64,000 nucleotides of DNA from Paenibacillus sp. J31TS4 (lineage in GTDB: Bacteria > Bacillota > Bacilli > Paenibacillales > NBRC-103111): the NCBI RefSeq assembly GCF_018403265.1, contig NZ_BOSI01000003.1, positions 124,001-188,000 of the forward strand, in the 5' to 3' direction. Made by a program: the position numbers and the translations under genes. Below the pieces are notes generated by a model, which worked only from the letters and a program-made list of their open reading frames with translations, was not told the origin of the DNA and ran no database searches. Below, piece after piece: positions 8,346-16,421 of this stretch. Within the stretch, counting starts at the first letter, position 1; each line of letters begins with the position of its first letter.

Positions 8346-9185
8346 CTAGACGAGGCCCAGCAGCTCGGGCGTATTGCGGTGAAGAATGCCCTCGATGATC
8401 TCCTCCGAAATGCGGGGCAGTGCCGTCCTCTCGGCCAGAGCGTTGATGTTTCGCAGCGCCTCGATCATCCGCTCCGTCGTGAAGAACGGATAATCCGAGC
8501 CGAACAGAATCTTGTGCGTCACGCCGTACTCCATCGCGGAGACGAGCGCGTTGTAGAATTGCCACGGGCGCGAACCGAGTGCAGAGACGTCCATGTACAT
8601 GTTTGGATTTTTGCGTACGACCGCGATGCACTCATCGACCCACGGATGGCCCATATGGGCGATGAGGATCTTCAGGTTCGGGAACGCCCGGGCGACCGGA
8701 TCGAGCGCCGCCGGGCGCGACGCGTCCAGATAGCCCTCCGGCACGAACGACGTCCCCTGGTGGATCAGAATCGGCACGCCGAGTTCCTCCGCCTTGGCGT
8801 ACAGTGGGAAGTGCTCCTTGGCATCCGGATAAAAGTTCTGGTAGATTGGGCCAAGCTTAAGCCCGACGAGTCCCAGCTCCTTGACGGCCGTCTCCAGCAG
8901 CTGCGGTGCGTTCTCCCGGTTCGGATCGACGCTAGCAAAGCCGAACAGCTTGCCGGGATGCTTGGCTACATACTCGGCGACATATTCGTTCGGCACGTTG
9001 ATTCCGGTCGCGGGCGCGTCGAATGCGAGCACGATCGCGCCTGCGAAGTCCTTGACGAGCTCCCAGTGAATCTCGGGCGTCACCAGCAGCTCCTGGTCAC
9101 CGCCCCAGGCCCGCTTGGCGGCGGCGAGCGTGGCGCCTCCGAACTGTCCCGGTCCGAATAAGTGGGTATGGCAATCGAATATCAT
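8346..9185 (-). CDS. TIM-barrel amidohydrolase (Amidohydro_2 family)
   Basis: A 279-residue metal-dependent hydrolase/decarboxylase of the Amidohydro_2 (COG2159) group. Metal ligands are visible: His6 and His8 (DCHTHL), His142 (LIHQGT), His177 (IAHMGH) and Asp231 (FGSDYPF). Characterised relatives include lactonases, hydratases and nonoxidative decarboxylases. The start is ATG after GAGGAAGGGGA. It sits 36 bp after the aminotransferase and 48 bp before the dehydratase, so it shares their transcript. A lactone- or keto-acid-processing step is plausible; the substrate is not evident. Confidence 0.85.
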   Translation of the reverse strand: MIFDCHTHLFGPGQFGGATLAAAKRAWGGDQELLVTPEIHWELVKDFAGAIVLAFDAPATGINVPNEYVAEYVAKHPGKLFGFASVDPNRENAPQLLETAVKELGLVGLKLGPIYQNFYPDAKEHFPLYAKAEELGVPILIHQGTSFVPEGYLDASRPAALDPVARAFPNLKILIAHMGHPWVDECIAVVRKNPNMYMDVSALGSRPWQFYNALVSAMEYGVTHKILFGSDYPFFTTERMIEALRNINALAERTALPRISEEIIEGILHRNTPELLGLV

Positions 9186-9221
9186 GGCTAACGTCCCCTT
9201 CCTCGGTTTCGGGCGGCCGGC

Positions 9222-10535
9222 TTAGAGCTTGCCTTCGCCGCGCAGCTCCTTGAGCACGTCCTCGATGCAGGTCAGCGTATGGTCGATGTCCGCATCCGTA
9301 TGGCTGAAGCTGATATGGTTGCGCTTGATGTTCATCGGCATTTTGAAGATGCCGCGGTTCATCAGCCGGCGCCGGTAGTCGACATAAACCTCGGCGTTGT
9401 TGTCCATCAAATCGGTGTAGTTCAGCGGCTCGCGGTCCATGAAGTAAGTCGTCCAGACCGAGCCAAAGCCCGCCACGTAAGCTTCGAGGCCCATGGCGGC
9501 ATGGATGTCGCGGATGCCCTGGCGCATCTTCTCGCCCAGACGGAAGATGTGCTCATGCACGCCTTCGTTCTCCATCATCTCGAGCGTCGCGATGGACGCG
9601 GCGGTGCCGACGGCATGGCCGTTATAGGTGCCGGCGAACCAGACGTCGCCGCCCGGGTACGTATTGAAGCGCTGCATGTATACCTTCTTGCCTGCGATCG
9701 CGGCGATCGGGAAGCCGTTCGCCATCGCCTTGCCCATCGTGGTCAGGTCCGGCGTAACGCCGCATACCTTTTGGAAGCCGCCAATGTCGTGGCGGAAGCC
9801 GGTGATGACCTCGTCAAAAATAAGAAGGGTACCGTGCTGCGAGCACAGGTCGCGGAGCCCCTGCAGGAAGCCGTCCTGCGGCATGACGCAGCCGATGTTG
9901 TGCGGGATCGGTTCGACGATGAGCGCCGCGACCTCGCCCTTGTTTTCCTCGAGCGTGCGCTGCACGTCATCGAGGTCGTTGAACGTGCAGATGAGCGTAT
10001 TGTCGATCGCCTCGTCCATCATGCCCGCGGAGCCGGGATCGCGCTTGCCGATCATGTCCGGTGCGCTCAGCATGTTGCGGGCGACATAGTCGTGCCAGCC
10101 GTGGTAGCAGCCCTGGAATTTGATCAGTTTCTTGCGGCCCGTAACGGCCCGGCACAGCCGGATCGCGTGGTAGGTCGCCTCGGAGCCCGAATTGCAGAAC
10201 AGCACCTGCTCCGCCGACGGCATATGCTTGCAGATCTTCTCGGCGAGCTCGATCTCGAGATCGGTCGTGCCTACGCCGTACAGGTCGGTGCGCTCGAGTG
10301 CTTCCACGACCTTCTTAGTTACATAGGGATGACGGTGGCCGAGCACGAACGGACCGAACGCCGCCTGGTAGTCGATATAGCGGTTGCCGTCGGCATCATA
10401 GATGTAAGCGCCTTCCGCTTTGGTAAAAATAAGATGAGGCTCTACGTTACGGATCGACGTATGGACGCCGCCCGGTGTAAACTCTTTCGCTTTCTCGTAC
10501 AGACCTTTGGAGACGTTGACAGCCAATGTACTCAT
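9222..10535 (-). CDS. Class III aminotransferase, glutamate-1-semialdehyde aminomutase-like
   Basis: A 437-residue PLP enzyme. Phosphate-binding NSGSEA (115-120), the Asp that contacts the pyridine nitrogen (Asp241 in FDEVITGFR) and the Schiff-base Lys269 (TTMGKAMANG) are present. It resembles HemL (GSA 2,1-aminomutase), but lies in a catabolic operon divergent from an IclR regulator rather than with haem genes. A substrate-specific transaminase or aminomutase is therefore more likely than HemL. First gene of the operon; ATG after AAGGAGTGAGCAG. Confidence 0.85.
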   Translation of the reverse strand: MSTLAVNVSKGLYEKAKEFTPGGVHTSIRNVEPHLIFTKAEGAYIYDADGNRYIDYQAAFGPFVLGHRHPYVTKKVVEALERTDLYGVGTTDLEIELAEKICKHMPSAEQVLFCNSGSEATYHAIRLCRAVTGRKKLIKFQGCYHGWHDYVARNMLSAPDMIGKRDPGSAGMMDEAIDNTLICTFNDLDDVQRTLEENKGEVAALIVEPIPHNIGCVMPQDGFLQGLRDLCSQHGTLLIFDEVITGFRHDIGGFQKVCGVTPDLTTMGKAMANGFPIAAIAGKKVYMQRFNTYPGGDVWFAGTYNGHAVGTAASIATLEMMENEGVHEHIFRLGEKMRQGIRDIHAAMGLEAYVAGFGSVWTTYFMDREPLNYTDLMDNNAEVYVDYRRRLMNRGIFKMPMNIKRNHISFSHTDADIDHTLTCIEDVLKELRGEGKL

Positions 10536-10549
10536 CTGCTCACTCCTTG

Positions 10550-10583
10550 TTAAACATTGTTTTATATATTAAACACGTTTCTT
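10550..10583 (-). promoter_or_regulatory. Putative IclR operator at the aminotransferase promoter
   Basis: Two TTAAAC-type half-site pairs, TTAAACATTGTTTTA (10550-10564) and ATTAAACACGTTTCTT (10568-10583), lie between the predicted start of transcription and the aminotransferase ribosome binding site. They match the palindrome next to the divergent iclR start (10851-10867), suggesting one regulator binds both. Binding here would block transcription. Confidence 0.6.
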
Positions 10584-10585
10584 AT

Positions 10586-10614
10586 AAAATAATCCTCCTG
10601 CCCCGTTCTGTCAA
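10586..10614 (-). promoter_or_regulatory. Sigma-A-like promoter of the aminotransferase operon
   Basis: Minus strand: -35 TTGACA (10609-10614), 17-bp spacer, -10 TATTTT (10586-10591). It is directly upstream of the TTAAAC operators. Confidence 0.5.
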
Positions 10615-10796
10615 TACGCCGGACGCGATTCTTCTCCCGGCTGTTCCCGGCGACTGGCGAGATTGGCGGGAAAAAGAACTGCCGCGGAGGGAGCCAACGG
10701 TCAACCCTCGGCCAGTCCTCGCTCAGTGTCCGGTCAGTCCAAGGACGGTCCCCGTCGACCCCGGTCTGCCCTTGCATGGTTAACCAGCGGTTAACA

Positions 10797-10867
10797 TTGA
10801 CGGTAAGGCCTATTTGTTTGTATAGTAAACAAAAGGAAGTTGGTTTTAATATTAAACGATGTTTAAT
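10797..10867 (+). promoter_or_regulatory. iclR promoter with palindromic operators
   Basis: Plus strand: -35 TTGACG (10797-10802), 18-bp spacer, -10 TATAGT (10821-10826). A perfect inverted repeat with TTTGTTT and AAACAAA arms (10813-10819 and 10827-10833) spans the -10. ATTAAACGATGTTTAAT (10851-10867), with perfect 7-bp arms, lies just before the ribosome binding site and matches the operators at the divergent operon. GGTTAACC and GGTTAAC (10778-10795) overlap the -35 edge. The layout suggests autoregulation. Confidence 0.6.
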
Positions 10868-10885
10868 TAGGGGTGTGCAGCCATC

Positions 10886-11665
10886 ATGACCACCGACAAC
10901 AAATACAAGGTTCCCGCGCTGGACAAGGCCATCGCCATCATCGAGACGCTCGCGGTGCACGACACGCCGCTCGGCGTCAGCGAGCTGTGCAAGATGGTCG
11001 AGATTCCGAAGACCAGCGTCTTCTTCATTCTGAATACGCTTGAGCAACATCAATATATTTTCAAAAGCGCCGAAGGTAAGTACTCCCTCGGCTCCAAGTT
11101 CATTACGATCGGGCTCTCCGCCCTGAACCGGCTGGACATCCGCGACCGTGCCCTCTCGGTGATGGAGGAGCTGATGAACGAGACGGGCTTCACCGTCCAT
11201 CTCGCCGTTCCCGATCAATATGAGGCCATGTATCTGGCCAAGGTGGAGAACCAGGCATTCGTTAAGTTCTCCACCTATATTGGACAGAGGCAGCCGCTCC
11301 ATGCCTCCGGTGTCGGCAAGGCGATCGCCGCCTTCCTGCCGGCTGAGCAGGTGGAGGAAGCGATCCGAGTCAAGGGCCTCCCCGAGAAGACGGAGCGGAC
11401 CATCACGAACCGGCAGGACTTCCTCACCCAGCTGGAGATTATCCGCCAGCAGGGATACTCGGTGGAGGACGAAGAAGGCGAATCGGGCATCCGCTGCATT
11501 GGCGCACCGGTGTTCGACCATCTCGGCGTTCTCAAGGCCGCGGTCAGCATCACGGCACTGCGGACCGAACTGCCCATCCACGACATTCCGCGCGTCGGCG
11601 AGCAGGTCAAGAATGCGGCCAATCGGATTTCCGAGCGGCTAGGATACCCCCTCCCCACAAAGTGA
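10886..11665 (+). CDS. IclR-family transcriptional regulator
   Basis: A 259-residue protein: N-terminal winged HTH (about 10-70, PLGVSELCKMVEIPKTSVFF) and C-terminal IclR effector domain (about 80-250), including the conserved PLHASGVGKA stretch near 134. Transcribed away from the aminotransferase-amidohydrolase-dehydratase operon with shared palindromes between, so it is the likely local regulator responding to the pathway substrate or an intermediate. ATG after AGGGGTG. The last codons and the TGA stop fall inside a copy of a 65-bp direct repeat. Confidence 0.9.
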   Translation: MTTDNKYKVPALDKAIAIIETLAVHDTPLGVSELCKMVEIPKTSVFFILNTLEQHQYIFKSAEGKYSLGSKFITIGLSALNRLDIRDRALSVMEELMNETGFTVHLAVPDQYEAMYLAKVENQAFVKFSTYIGQRQPLHASGVGKAIAAFLPAEQVEEAIRVKGLPEKTERTITNRQDFLTQLEIIRQQGYSVEDEEGESGIRCIGAPVFDHLGVLKAAVSITALRTELPIHDIPRVGEQVKNAANRISERLGYPLPTK

Positions 11666-11780
11666 AGCCGATGCTGACGATGTTTATTCCGAGTACTTTG
11701 CGGGGGCCCCGAAACATCCTCACAAAGTGAAGCGGATGCTGACGTAGTAAATTCCTATTACTTTGCGGGGGCCCCAGGAT
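11653..11780. repeat. Two 65-bp direct repeats at the iclR 3' end
   Basis: Copy 1 (about 11653-11717) and copy 2 (about 11718-11780) share CACAAAGTGAAG, GATGCTGACG and ACTTTGCGGGGGCCCC at a 65-bp offset; the middle differs. In each copy CACAAAGT can pair with ACTTTG, giving a hairpin. Copy 1 overlaps the iclR stop codon. Confidence 0.75.
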
Positions 11781-12110
11781 ATCCCCGGGGGCAGAACCTT
11801 ATGAGAGCCGCCGTAACCGGGCTAACCATCAGCCCGGTGAAACGTTAAGCGGGTTAACCGGTTCGGCTGAGGGCAAGGACGGGGCCGTGACCGAGCGGGG
11901 TCGTACGGGTCATGAAGTCCCTGTATGACCTACAGAGCTCCGTTAGGTCGCGAGCGACCTCCTCTCCTGCACAATAGGTCGGCCAACAGACGCGCCAATC
12001 TCCGGTAGCGCTTACATAATGATGTGCGCAGGACGGAGGCCGAAGCTCCCATGGCAATAGCCTAGAGCCGGAATAGAGCTCTGCCTTCTCCGGCAAATTC
12101 CCACTGACCG
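11781..12110. other. Non-coding gap between iclR and tatA
   Basis: About 330 bp with no supportable gene. A CCGGGCT/AGCCCGG stem lies near 11815-11838, and a GGTTAACCGG palindrome near 11851, resembling the GGTTAACC sequence upstream of iclR. An 87-codon minus-strand frame has no ribosome binding site and no recognisable features. Confidence 0.4.
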
Positions 12111-12308
12111 TCAGCAACCGTCCGGCTTCCGGTCGTCTTGCTTGTCCTCCCGGCTGTGGTCTTCGGACTCCTCCCGCCTGCTCTTGCGGAAGTCGCCGAT
12201 GGTCGAGCGAATCGCCCGGCCGAGCGCCGGGAGCCGGGATGGCTTCATCACGAGAATGACCACAAGCGCAATCAGAATCCAGCCGGTCAGGCCGATGTTC
12301 AGGAACAT
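12111..12308 (-). CDS. tatA: TatA/TatE-family twin-arginine translocase subunit
   Basis: A 65-residue membrane protein with the TatA plan: one N-terminal transmembrane helix (GLTGWILIALVVILVM), a short hinge (KPSRLPALGRAI), an amphipathic helix, and a charged tail rich in Lys, Asp, Glu and Arg. The usual FGPxKLPELG hinge is here MKPSRLPALG. I chose ATG at 12308 over an upstream GTG because the GAGGCGG ribosome binding site serves the ATG and the family starts there. It follows the GntR-SBP regulator by 39 bp, in a locus that also encodes a Tat-signal protein; no tatC is in the window. Confidence 0.8.
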   Translation of the reverse strand: MFLNIGLTGWILIALVVILVMKPSRLPALGRAIRSTIGDFRKSRREESEDHSREDKQDDRKPDGC

Positions 12309-12347
12309 AGAGCTACCGCCTCTCTCCCCTTGGGGGATCACATATTG

Positions 12348-13718
12348 TTACGCGTGCCGAGCCTTCTCCTCGATACGGGCGCAGAACGTCTCCTCCGATT
12401 CAAGCGCGGCCCAGAACAGCTTGACCTCCCGGTTGATTTCCGCCAGCTCCTGCACCGTCACGCCCATGTCGGTGAAATAGCGGAAGCCCGGGATCGTCTC
12501 GCGGAACAGCGAGAACCGCGACGGCCGGTACAGCCCGGAGTCGCCGTTCCATTCGGCCGCCGTCCGCAGGGCGGGCAGGCTGTAGGTCTGCTGCCGGATC
12601 ACCTGCTGCGCCTCTTCCGAGGTGAGGAAGTTGACCAGCTCCTCCGCCGCTTCCCTATTCGCGGAGCGGCTGTTCACGGCGAGGCCGATATTCAGCAGCA
12701 GCGTAACCGGCTTCTCCAGATAAGGGACCGGCGCCAGATCGAACGCCGTCTCTCCTTTTAAGTAATTCAAGTAAAAGTAACTCGTAATGACCATCGACAC
12801 CTTGCCGTTCGCCAGCAGACGCTCCGATTCTCCGGTCGTGATGCCTTCAGACAGGAGAGGCAGCTCGTTCTTCATGTCCCGGCAAATGCGCAGCGCCTCC
12901 ATCATGCGCGTATCGGCGAGCCGGATGCGGCCGCCGGCGCCGCGCTCGAAGCGCGCACCCATCTGCAGCGGCAGGAGCGGCCACCGGTTCGGCGAATAGA
13001 AGTCGCTGTGGAAGCCGATTCGCTCGTTCGGGATGGCGAGCTTGGCCGCGTTGCGGATCAGATCCTCCCAGCGCCAGCTGCTGTCGGGCTCATTGAGCCC
13101 CGCCTCGCGAAAATGCTCCCGATTGTAGCACAGAATCAGCGGAGAAAAGATAAACGGGCGGACAAGCAGACGGCCGTTCAGCGTGAATGCGTCCGACAGG
13201 AACTCGTAATGTCCCGGGTCTCGCTGCAGCGGCTGAAGCAGCTGCGCGTCGTTCGTCTCCGTGAAATAGCGGAAGTCCGTATAGTTCATCATGATGGCGT
13301 CGAAGATGCCCCCGGACAGGTATGTCTTCACGTAGCCGAAATGGTCGCTCGAAACCGGCACCGCCTGGACGCGGATATGCGGATGCTTCTCGTGGAACCG
13401 CGCCAGCAGACCATGGATATCCGCTTCTCCCGTCACTGACGAGTGAAAGCCGAATTTGATCGTCGTTTGGCCCGCTTCCGGCTGGCCGATGACCTTGGTC
13501 CCAACCCGCGGCAGCTTCTCGATGAGCCCCTCGCCGACCAGAATGTCGAGCCCTTTGCGAACCGACTGGTTGCTCAAGTGGTATTGAACGGCGAGCGTCT
13601 TCTCCGACGGCAAAAACTCCCCGGCCCTCCGCTTCCCCGTCCGTATCTCTTCTCGTAATGTGCGGACGAGCTCGTTCAGCCTCATCCGTGAAGTCTGGTG
13701 CATGCTTCCCTTCTCCAT
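12348..13718 (-). CDS. GntR-type HTH fused to a family-1 solute-binding-protein domain
   Basis: A 456-residue fusion. Residues about 10-80 are a GntR winged helix (EFLPSEKTLAVQYHLSNQSV, then LIEKLPRVGTKVIG). From about 90 to the end it resembles extracellular sugar-binding proteins of ABC importers (IKFGFHSS, LSGGIFDAIMMNYTDF, LANGKVSMVITSYFYLNY, VNFLTSEEAQQVI). There is no signal peptide, so the binding-protein domain must act in the cytoplasm as a ligand sensor, comparable to LacI-type regulators but with an SBP_bac_1 fold. ATG after GAGGGTTTGCT; an in-frame ATG five codons later is also possible. It precedes tatA by 39 bp and follows a Tat-exported beta-helix gene on the same strand. Confidence 0.82.
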   Translation of the reverse strand: MEKGSMHQTSRMRLNELVRTLREEIRTGKRRAGEFLPSEKTLAVQYHLSNQSVRKGLDILVGEGLIEKLPRVGTKVIGQPEAGQTTIKFGFHSSVTGEADIHGLLARFHEKHPHIRVQAVPVSSDHFGYVKTYLSGGIFDAIMMNYTDFRYFTETNDAQLLQPLQRDPGHYEFLSDAFTLNGRLLVRPFIFSPLILCYNREHFREAGLNEPDSSWRWEDLIRNAAKLAIPNERIGFHSDFYSPNRWPLLPLQMGARFERGAGGRIRLADTRMMEALRICRDMKNELPLLSEGITTGESERLLANGKVSMVITSYFYLNYLKGETAFDLAPVPYLEKPVTLLLNIGLAVNSRSANREAAEELVNFLTSEEAQQVIRQQTYSLPALRTAAEWNGDSGLYRPSRFSLFRETIPGFRYFTDMGVTVQELAEINREVKLFWAALESEETFCARIEEKARHA

Positions 13719-13820
13719 AGCAAACCCTCATTCTATATGATCCGCGGCCGCTTGGCTGCGCCGCGGGAGACGCGTAATTAGTATACCATTTCCCAAACCC
13801 TTCCAATAGCAGGACGATGC

Positions 13821-13844
13821 GCGGCCGGCGCTGACGCCGGCCGC
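13821..13844. other. Strong GC-rich hairpin upstream of the GntR-SBP gene
   Basis: Perfect 10-bp arms GCGGCCGGCG and CGCCGGCCGC with a CTGA loop, about 100 bp before the GntR-SBP start, in a 286-bp gap. There is no T run on either side, so it may attenuate or protect the transcript rather than terminate it. Nothing else is recognisable in the gap beyond a possible -10 (TATACT) near 13780. Confidence 0.45.
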
Positions 13845-14004
13845 GTTCGTTCCTAGTCTATCTCCTCCCGCTCCCTGCCGTCCTGCGGGCAAGTTCCGAT
13901 AAGCTGGATACCCTTCCGTAAAGAACGGCCGCGATCGGCGGAGCCGCCTGCTCGTCGTTACCCGTTTCGCAGGCTCTCCGAATCATCTGGATTCTTCGTT
14001 GCAG

Positions 14005-16356
14005 TTACCCGCCTATCGTCAGATTGCCCTCGCTATGCTTGATGCCGTCCCCTTCCGCCGGAAGCGACGAGCGGTTCACTCCCTCTTCGACGCAGGAGGT
14101 CAGGAAGAAGTAGTTCGACCCGCCGAAGCCGCCCTTGGCCGCTTCGTATTTGCCCCCGACGAACCGGGAGCCGATCGCCTTGAGCCGGTTGGCGGCGCCC
14201 TCGATTTGGAAGTGGGCGGTCGCCGCATCCGCCGGCCGGCTCACGACGCCGCCGAAGCTCCAGGTGACGTTGTTCGCCGGATCGACGCTCTTCAGGAACG
14301 CTTTCTCCGCATTGGTCCCGTGGAAGACGGCGCCGCCGTCGACCGTAACGGCCTGCTCCGGCTTGCCCGTCGCCGCCTGGTCGTAGGCCCCCTTGAGCAC
14401 GAAGCCGGTGTTCTGGAAGCCGCCGCCTTGCATGACGATCTCCTTGCTGCCTACGCGGATCGGGGACGCCGCAGGGGACGCCCCTTTGAACCACGTGTTG
14501 ACCAAGACCAGCCTTTCGAAGCTGCCGATGTTGTTGTTATCCACGTTAAGGAATTGGCAGTTCGTCATCGTGAAGTCCGCGTCGACGGGCAGATTGCCGA
14601 CCGCCGTGCTCCGCACCGGACGGGAGATCTCGTAATCCTTCGTCATGCCGAAGGTGCAGCCGTCGGCCAGGTTCGCCCGCTTGGAGCGGTTCGAGCTCCG
14701 AGACAGAGTTAGCATCGTCTCCGCCGTGCAGCCGCGCATTTGGAGGCCGTCGGCGTTCGCCCAGATCGTGCCCGAATTGGCGAGCCCCTCTTTATAAAAC
14801 GCATGCACGTCCTCCAGCGTGAGATCCGTCAGCTTCTTGTGGGCGACGATCCGGGTAGCGACGTGCTTGCGGACGGTAATCCGCTTGGCGCTGTCGCCCC
14901 AGGTCGTCCCGCTGTTGGCGAACGACAGAAGGCCGGAATTTCCTATGTAAACGAGATCGTGCTCGAACTGGCCGTGCGTGACGAACGGACCGTAATCGTC
15001 GCCGTCGCCATGGCAGTTCTCGACCATGCAGTAGCCGGCACAGGTGAAGTCGTTCAGGTGCCGTGCGTTGCTTGTATTGCAGTCCCGGACATGCCCGTAG
15101 AGCACGTTCAGCTGCTGGGTCAGATAGCCCGTGCCGCCCCAGTCCCGTTCCTCGGGATTGATGAGCTCGCACCGCTCCGTGACGTAATGCGTGCAGTAGC
15201 GGCGCTGCACGACGGGCCAGAACACCTTGGTCGCCCGCACGCCGGACACGTCGCATTCCACCGCGAATTCATAGGCGACGGGGTTCGAGCCGATCTGGTC
15301 CCACGTCTCGAACGGCCTCTCGCTCGTGGAGTTGGTCGGCGGCACCGGCACGCCAACGAACCGCATATTGCGCACATGGCAGCGGAACACCGGATTCATC
15401 TTTTTGTATGTAATGACCCGCCCGGCAGCGAGCGCCCAGCCCAGCTTGTAGTTGACCCGGATATGCTTGCTGTCGAGAATCTCCGTCACCTTCAGCAGAT
15501 AATCCAGCTCCCGCTGGGCGCCGCCGCCCGGGTTGTTCTTCACCTGGGCGATCCACCAGTCCTCGACCTGGAAGGCGGAGGCGTCGGCCACCTCCAACAC
15601 GTCGGTCAGCTCAATGAGTTCGGCCGACAGCGTGACGGTCTGGGTCGGTCCGGCAGGCGTCCCCTGGAAAAACAGGACGGCTCCGAACGGATTGTCGCGC
15701 GTGTTCAGCTCGATGCCGTTCGTCGTTACGGTGTGGCCGTAAAAATCCAGCTCGATGCCGCTGCGGCTGTACTTATGCCGGCGGACAAAGTTCAGATTGG
15801 TGTGCGCTTCGATCCGGTAGATCGCCGGGTCGTTCACCATGGCGTCGAGCGCGTCGTCCGCATTCTTGGTCTCACCGAAAATACCGAAGCAGCGAAAATC
15901 CCCTACGCCGCCGTGCAGCTGCTCCCAGCGGCCGGGCTTGCCTTTTCCTCCAGTCGGGTCGTGGACCGAACCGCCGTTGTCCGGACGGGTGCTCCCCTCT
16001 ACCCAGCGGACGATCTTAGCGCCGCCGTCTCCTTCCCGGTAATAGCCGCCTACATAGACAGTAGTCCCCTGCTTCCACTGTCCCTGCGGCAGATTCAGCA
16101 GTGCCTCAACGTTCGGAACCTGCAGCATGCCGGTCGGTCCTCCGCTCCCTTTGCCCGAGAGGCCGGTGTCCGCCTGCTCCGTTCCCACTGTCTCTTCCGC
16201 CCCAAAGGCTAGCCGGGGAACAAGGGCGTTGCCGGCAAGCAGCACGCCTCCCGCGCTTAATGTTTGCAGCATCTTGCGTCTGCTGATGCCTGCCTTGCGG
16301 CCCTCGCCGCCTGTTTCGCTTGCTCCCGCTTCGGGTGTCCAGCCGTCCTGATTCAT
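14005..16356 (-). CDS. Tat-exported right-handed beta-helix protein
   Basis: A 783-residue secreted protein. The N-terminus has a twin-arginine signal (ISRRKMLQTL, Arg26-Arg27, hydrophobic stretch to about 50, AFGAEE cleavage region). The mature part starts with a pectate-lyase-3-like region (about 150-230, DALDAMVNDPAIYRIEA, GIELDFYGHTV). Long runs of short Asn/Gly-rich strands then follow (LTLEDVHAFY, MRGCTAETMLTL, FTMTNCQFLNVDNNNIGSF), typical of parallel beta-helices that bind or cleave polysaccharides. I see no defined catalytic motif. ATG after GGAGG with 10-bp spacing. Neighbours are an SDR, a Gfo/Idh oxidoreductase and a TatA gene, which points to carbohydrate processing at the cell surface. 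Confidence 0.75.
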   Translation of the reverse strand: MNQDGWTPEAGASETGGEGRKAGISRRKMLQTLSAGGVLLAGNALVPRLAFGAEETVGTEQADTGLSGKGSGGPTGMLQVPNVEALLNLPQGQWKQGTTVYVGGYYREGDGGAKIVRWVEGSTRPDNGGSVHDPTGGKGKPGRWEQLHGGVGDFRCFGIFGETKNADDALDAMVNDPAIYRIEAHTNLNFVRRHKYSRSGIELDFYGHTVTTNGIELNTRDNPFGAVLFFQGTPAGPTQTVTLSAELIELTDVLEVADASAFQVEDWWIAQVKNNPGGGAQRELDYLLKVTEILDSKHIRVNYKLGWALAAGRVITYKKMNPVFRCHVRNMRFVGVPVPPTNSTSERPFETWDQIGSNPVAYEFAVECDVSGVRATKVFWPVVQRRYCTHYVTERCELINPEERDWGGTGYLTQQLNVLYGHVRDCNTSNARHLNDFTCAGYCMVENCHGDGDDYGPFVTHGQFEHDLVYIGNSGLLSFANSGTTWGDSAKRITVRKHVATRIVAHKKLTDLTLEDVHAFYKEGLANSGTIWANADGLQMRGCTAETMLTLSRSSNRSKRANLADGCTFGMTKDYEISRPVRSTAVGNLPVDADFTMTNCQFLNVDNNNIGSFERLVLVNTWFKGASPAASPIRVGSKEIVMQGGGFQNTGFVLKGAYDQAATGKPEQAVTVDGGAVFHGTNAEKAFLKSVDPANNVTWSFGGVVSRPADAATAHFQIEGAANRLKAIGSRFVGGKYEAAKGGFGGSNYFFLTSCVEEGVNRSSLPAEGDGIKHSEGNLTIGG

Positions 16357-16421
16357 CGTTTCCCAGCCTCCATTTGATCAACTTTGGTAGGACCTGTCCG
16401 GTCCCTGGAATTGGACTGCAC

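Noticed and set aside
7281-9161. 626-codon plus-strand frame
   Set aside because: Antisense to the dehydratase and amidohydrolase genes, Arg/His/Asp-rich and unlike a real protein.
9222-10535. Aminotransferase considered as hemL
   Set aside because: Fold and motifs fit HemL, but it lies in an IclR-controlled catabolic operon with no other haem genes, so the specific hemL name is not justified.
11854-12117. 87-codon minus-strand frame below tatA
   Set aside because: No ribosome binding site, overlaps the tatA end, and the peptide has no recognisable feature.
14740-16212. 490-codon plus-strand frame
   Set aside because: Antisense to the Tat-signal beta-helix gene; no ribosome binding site or domain.
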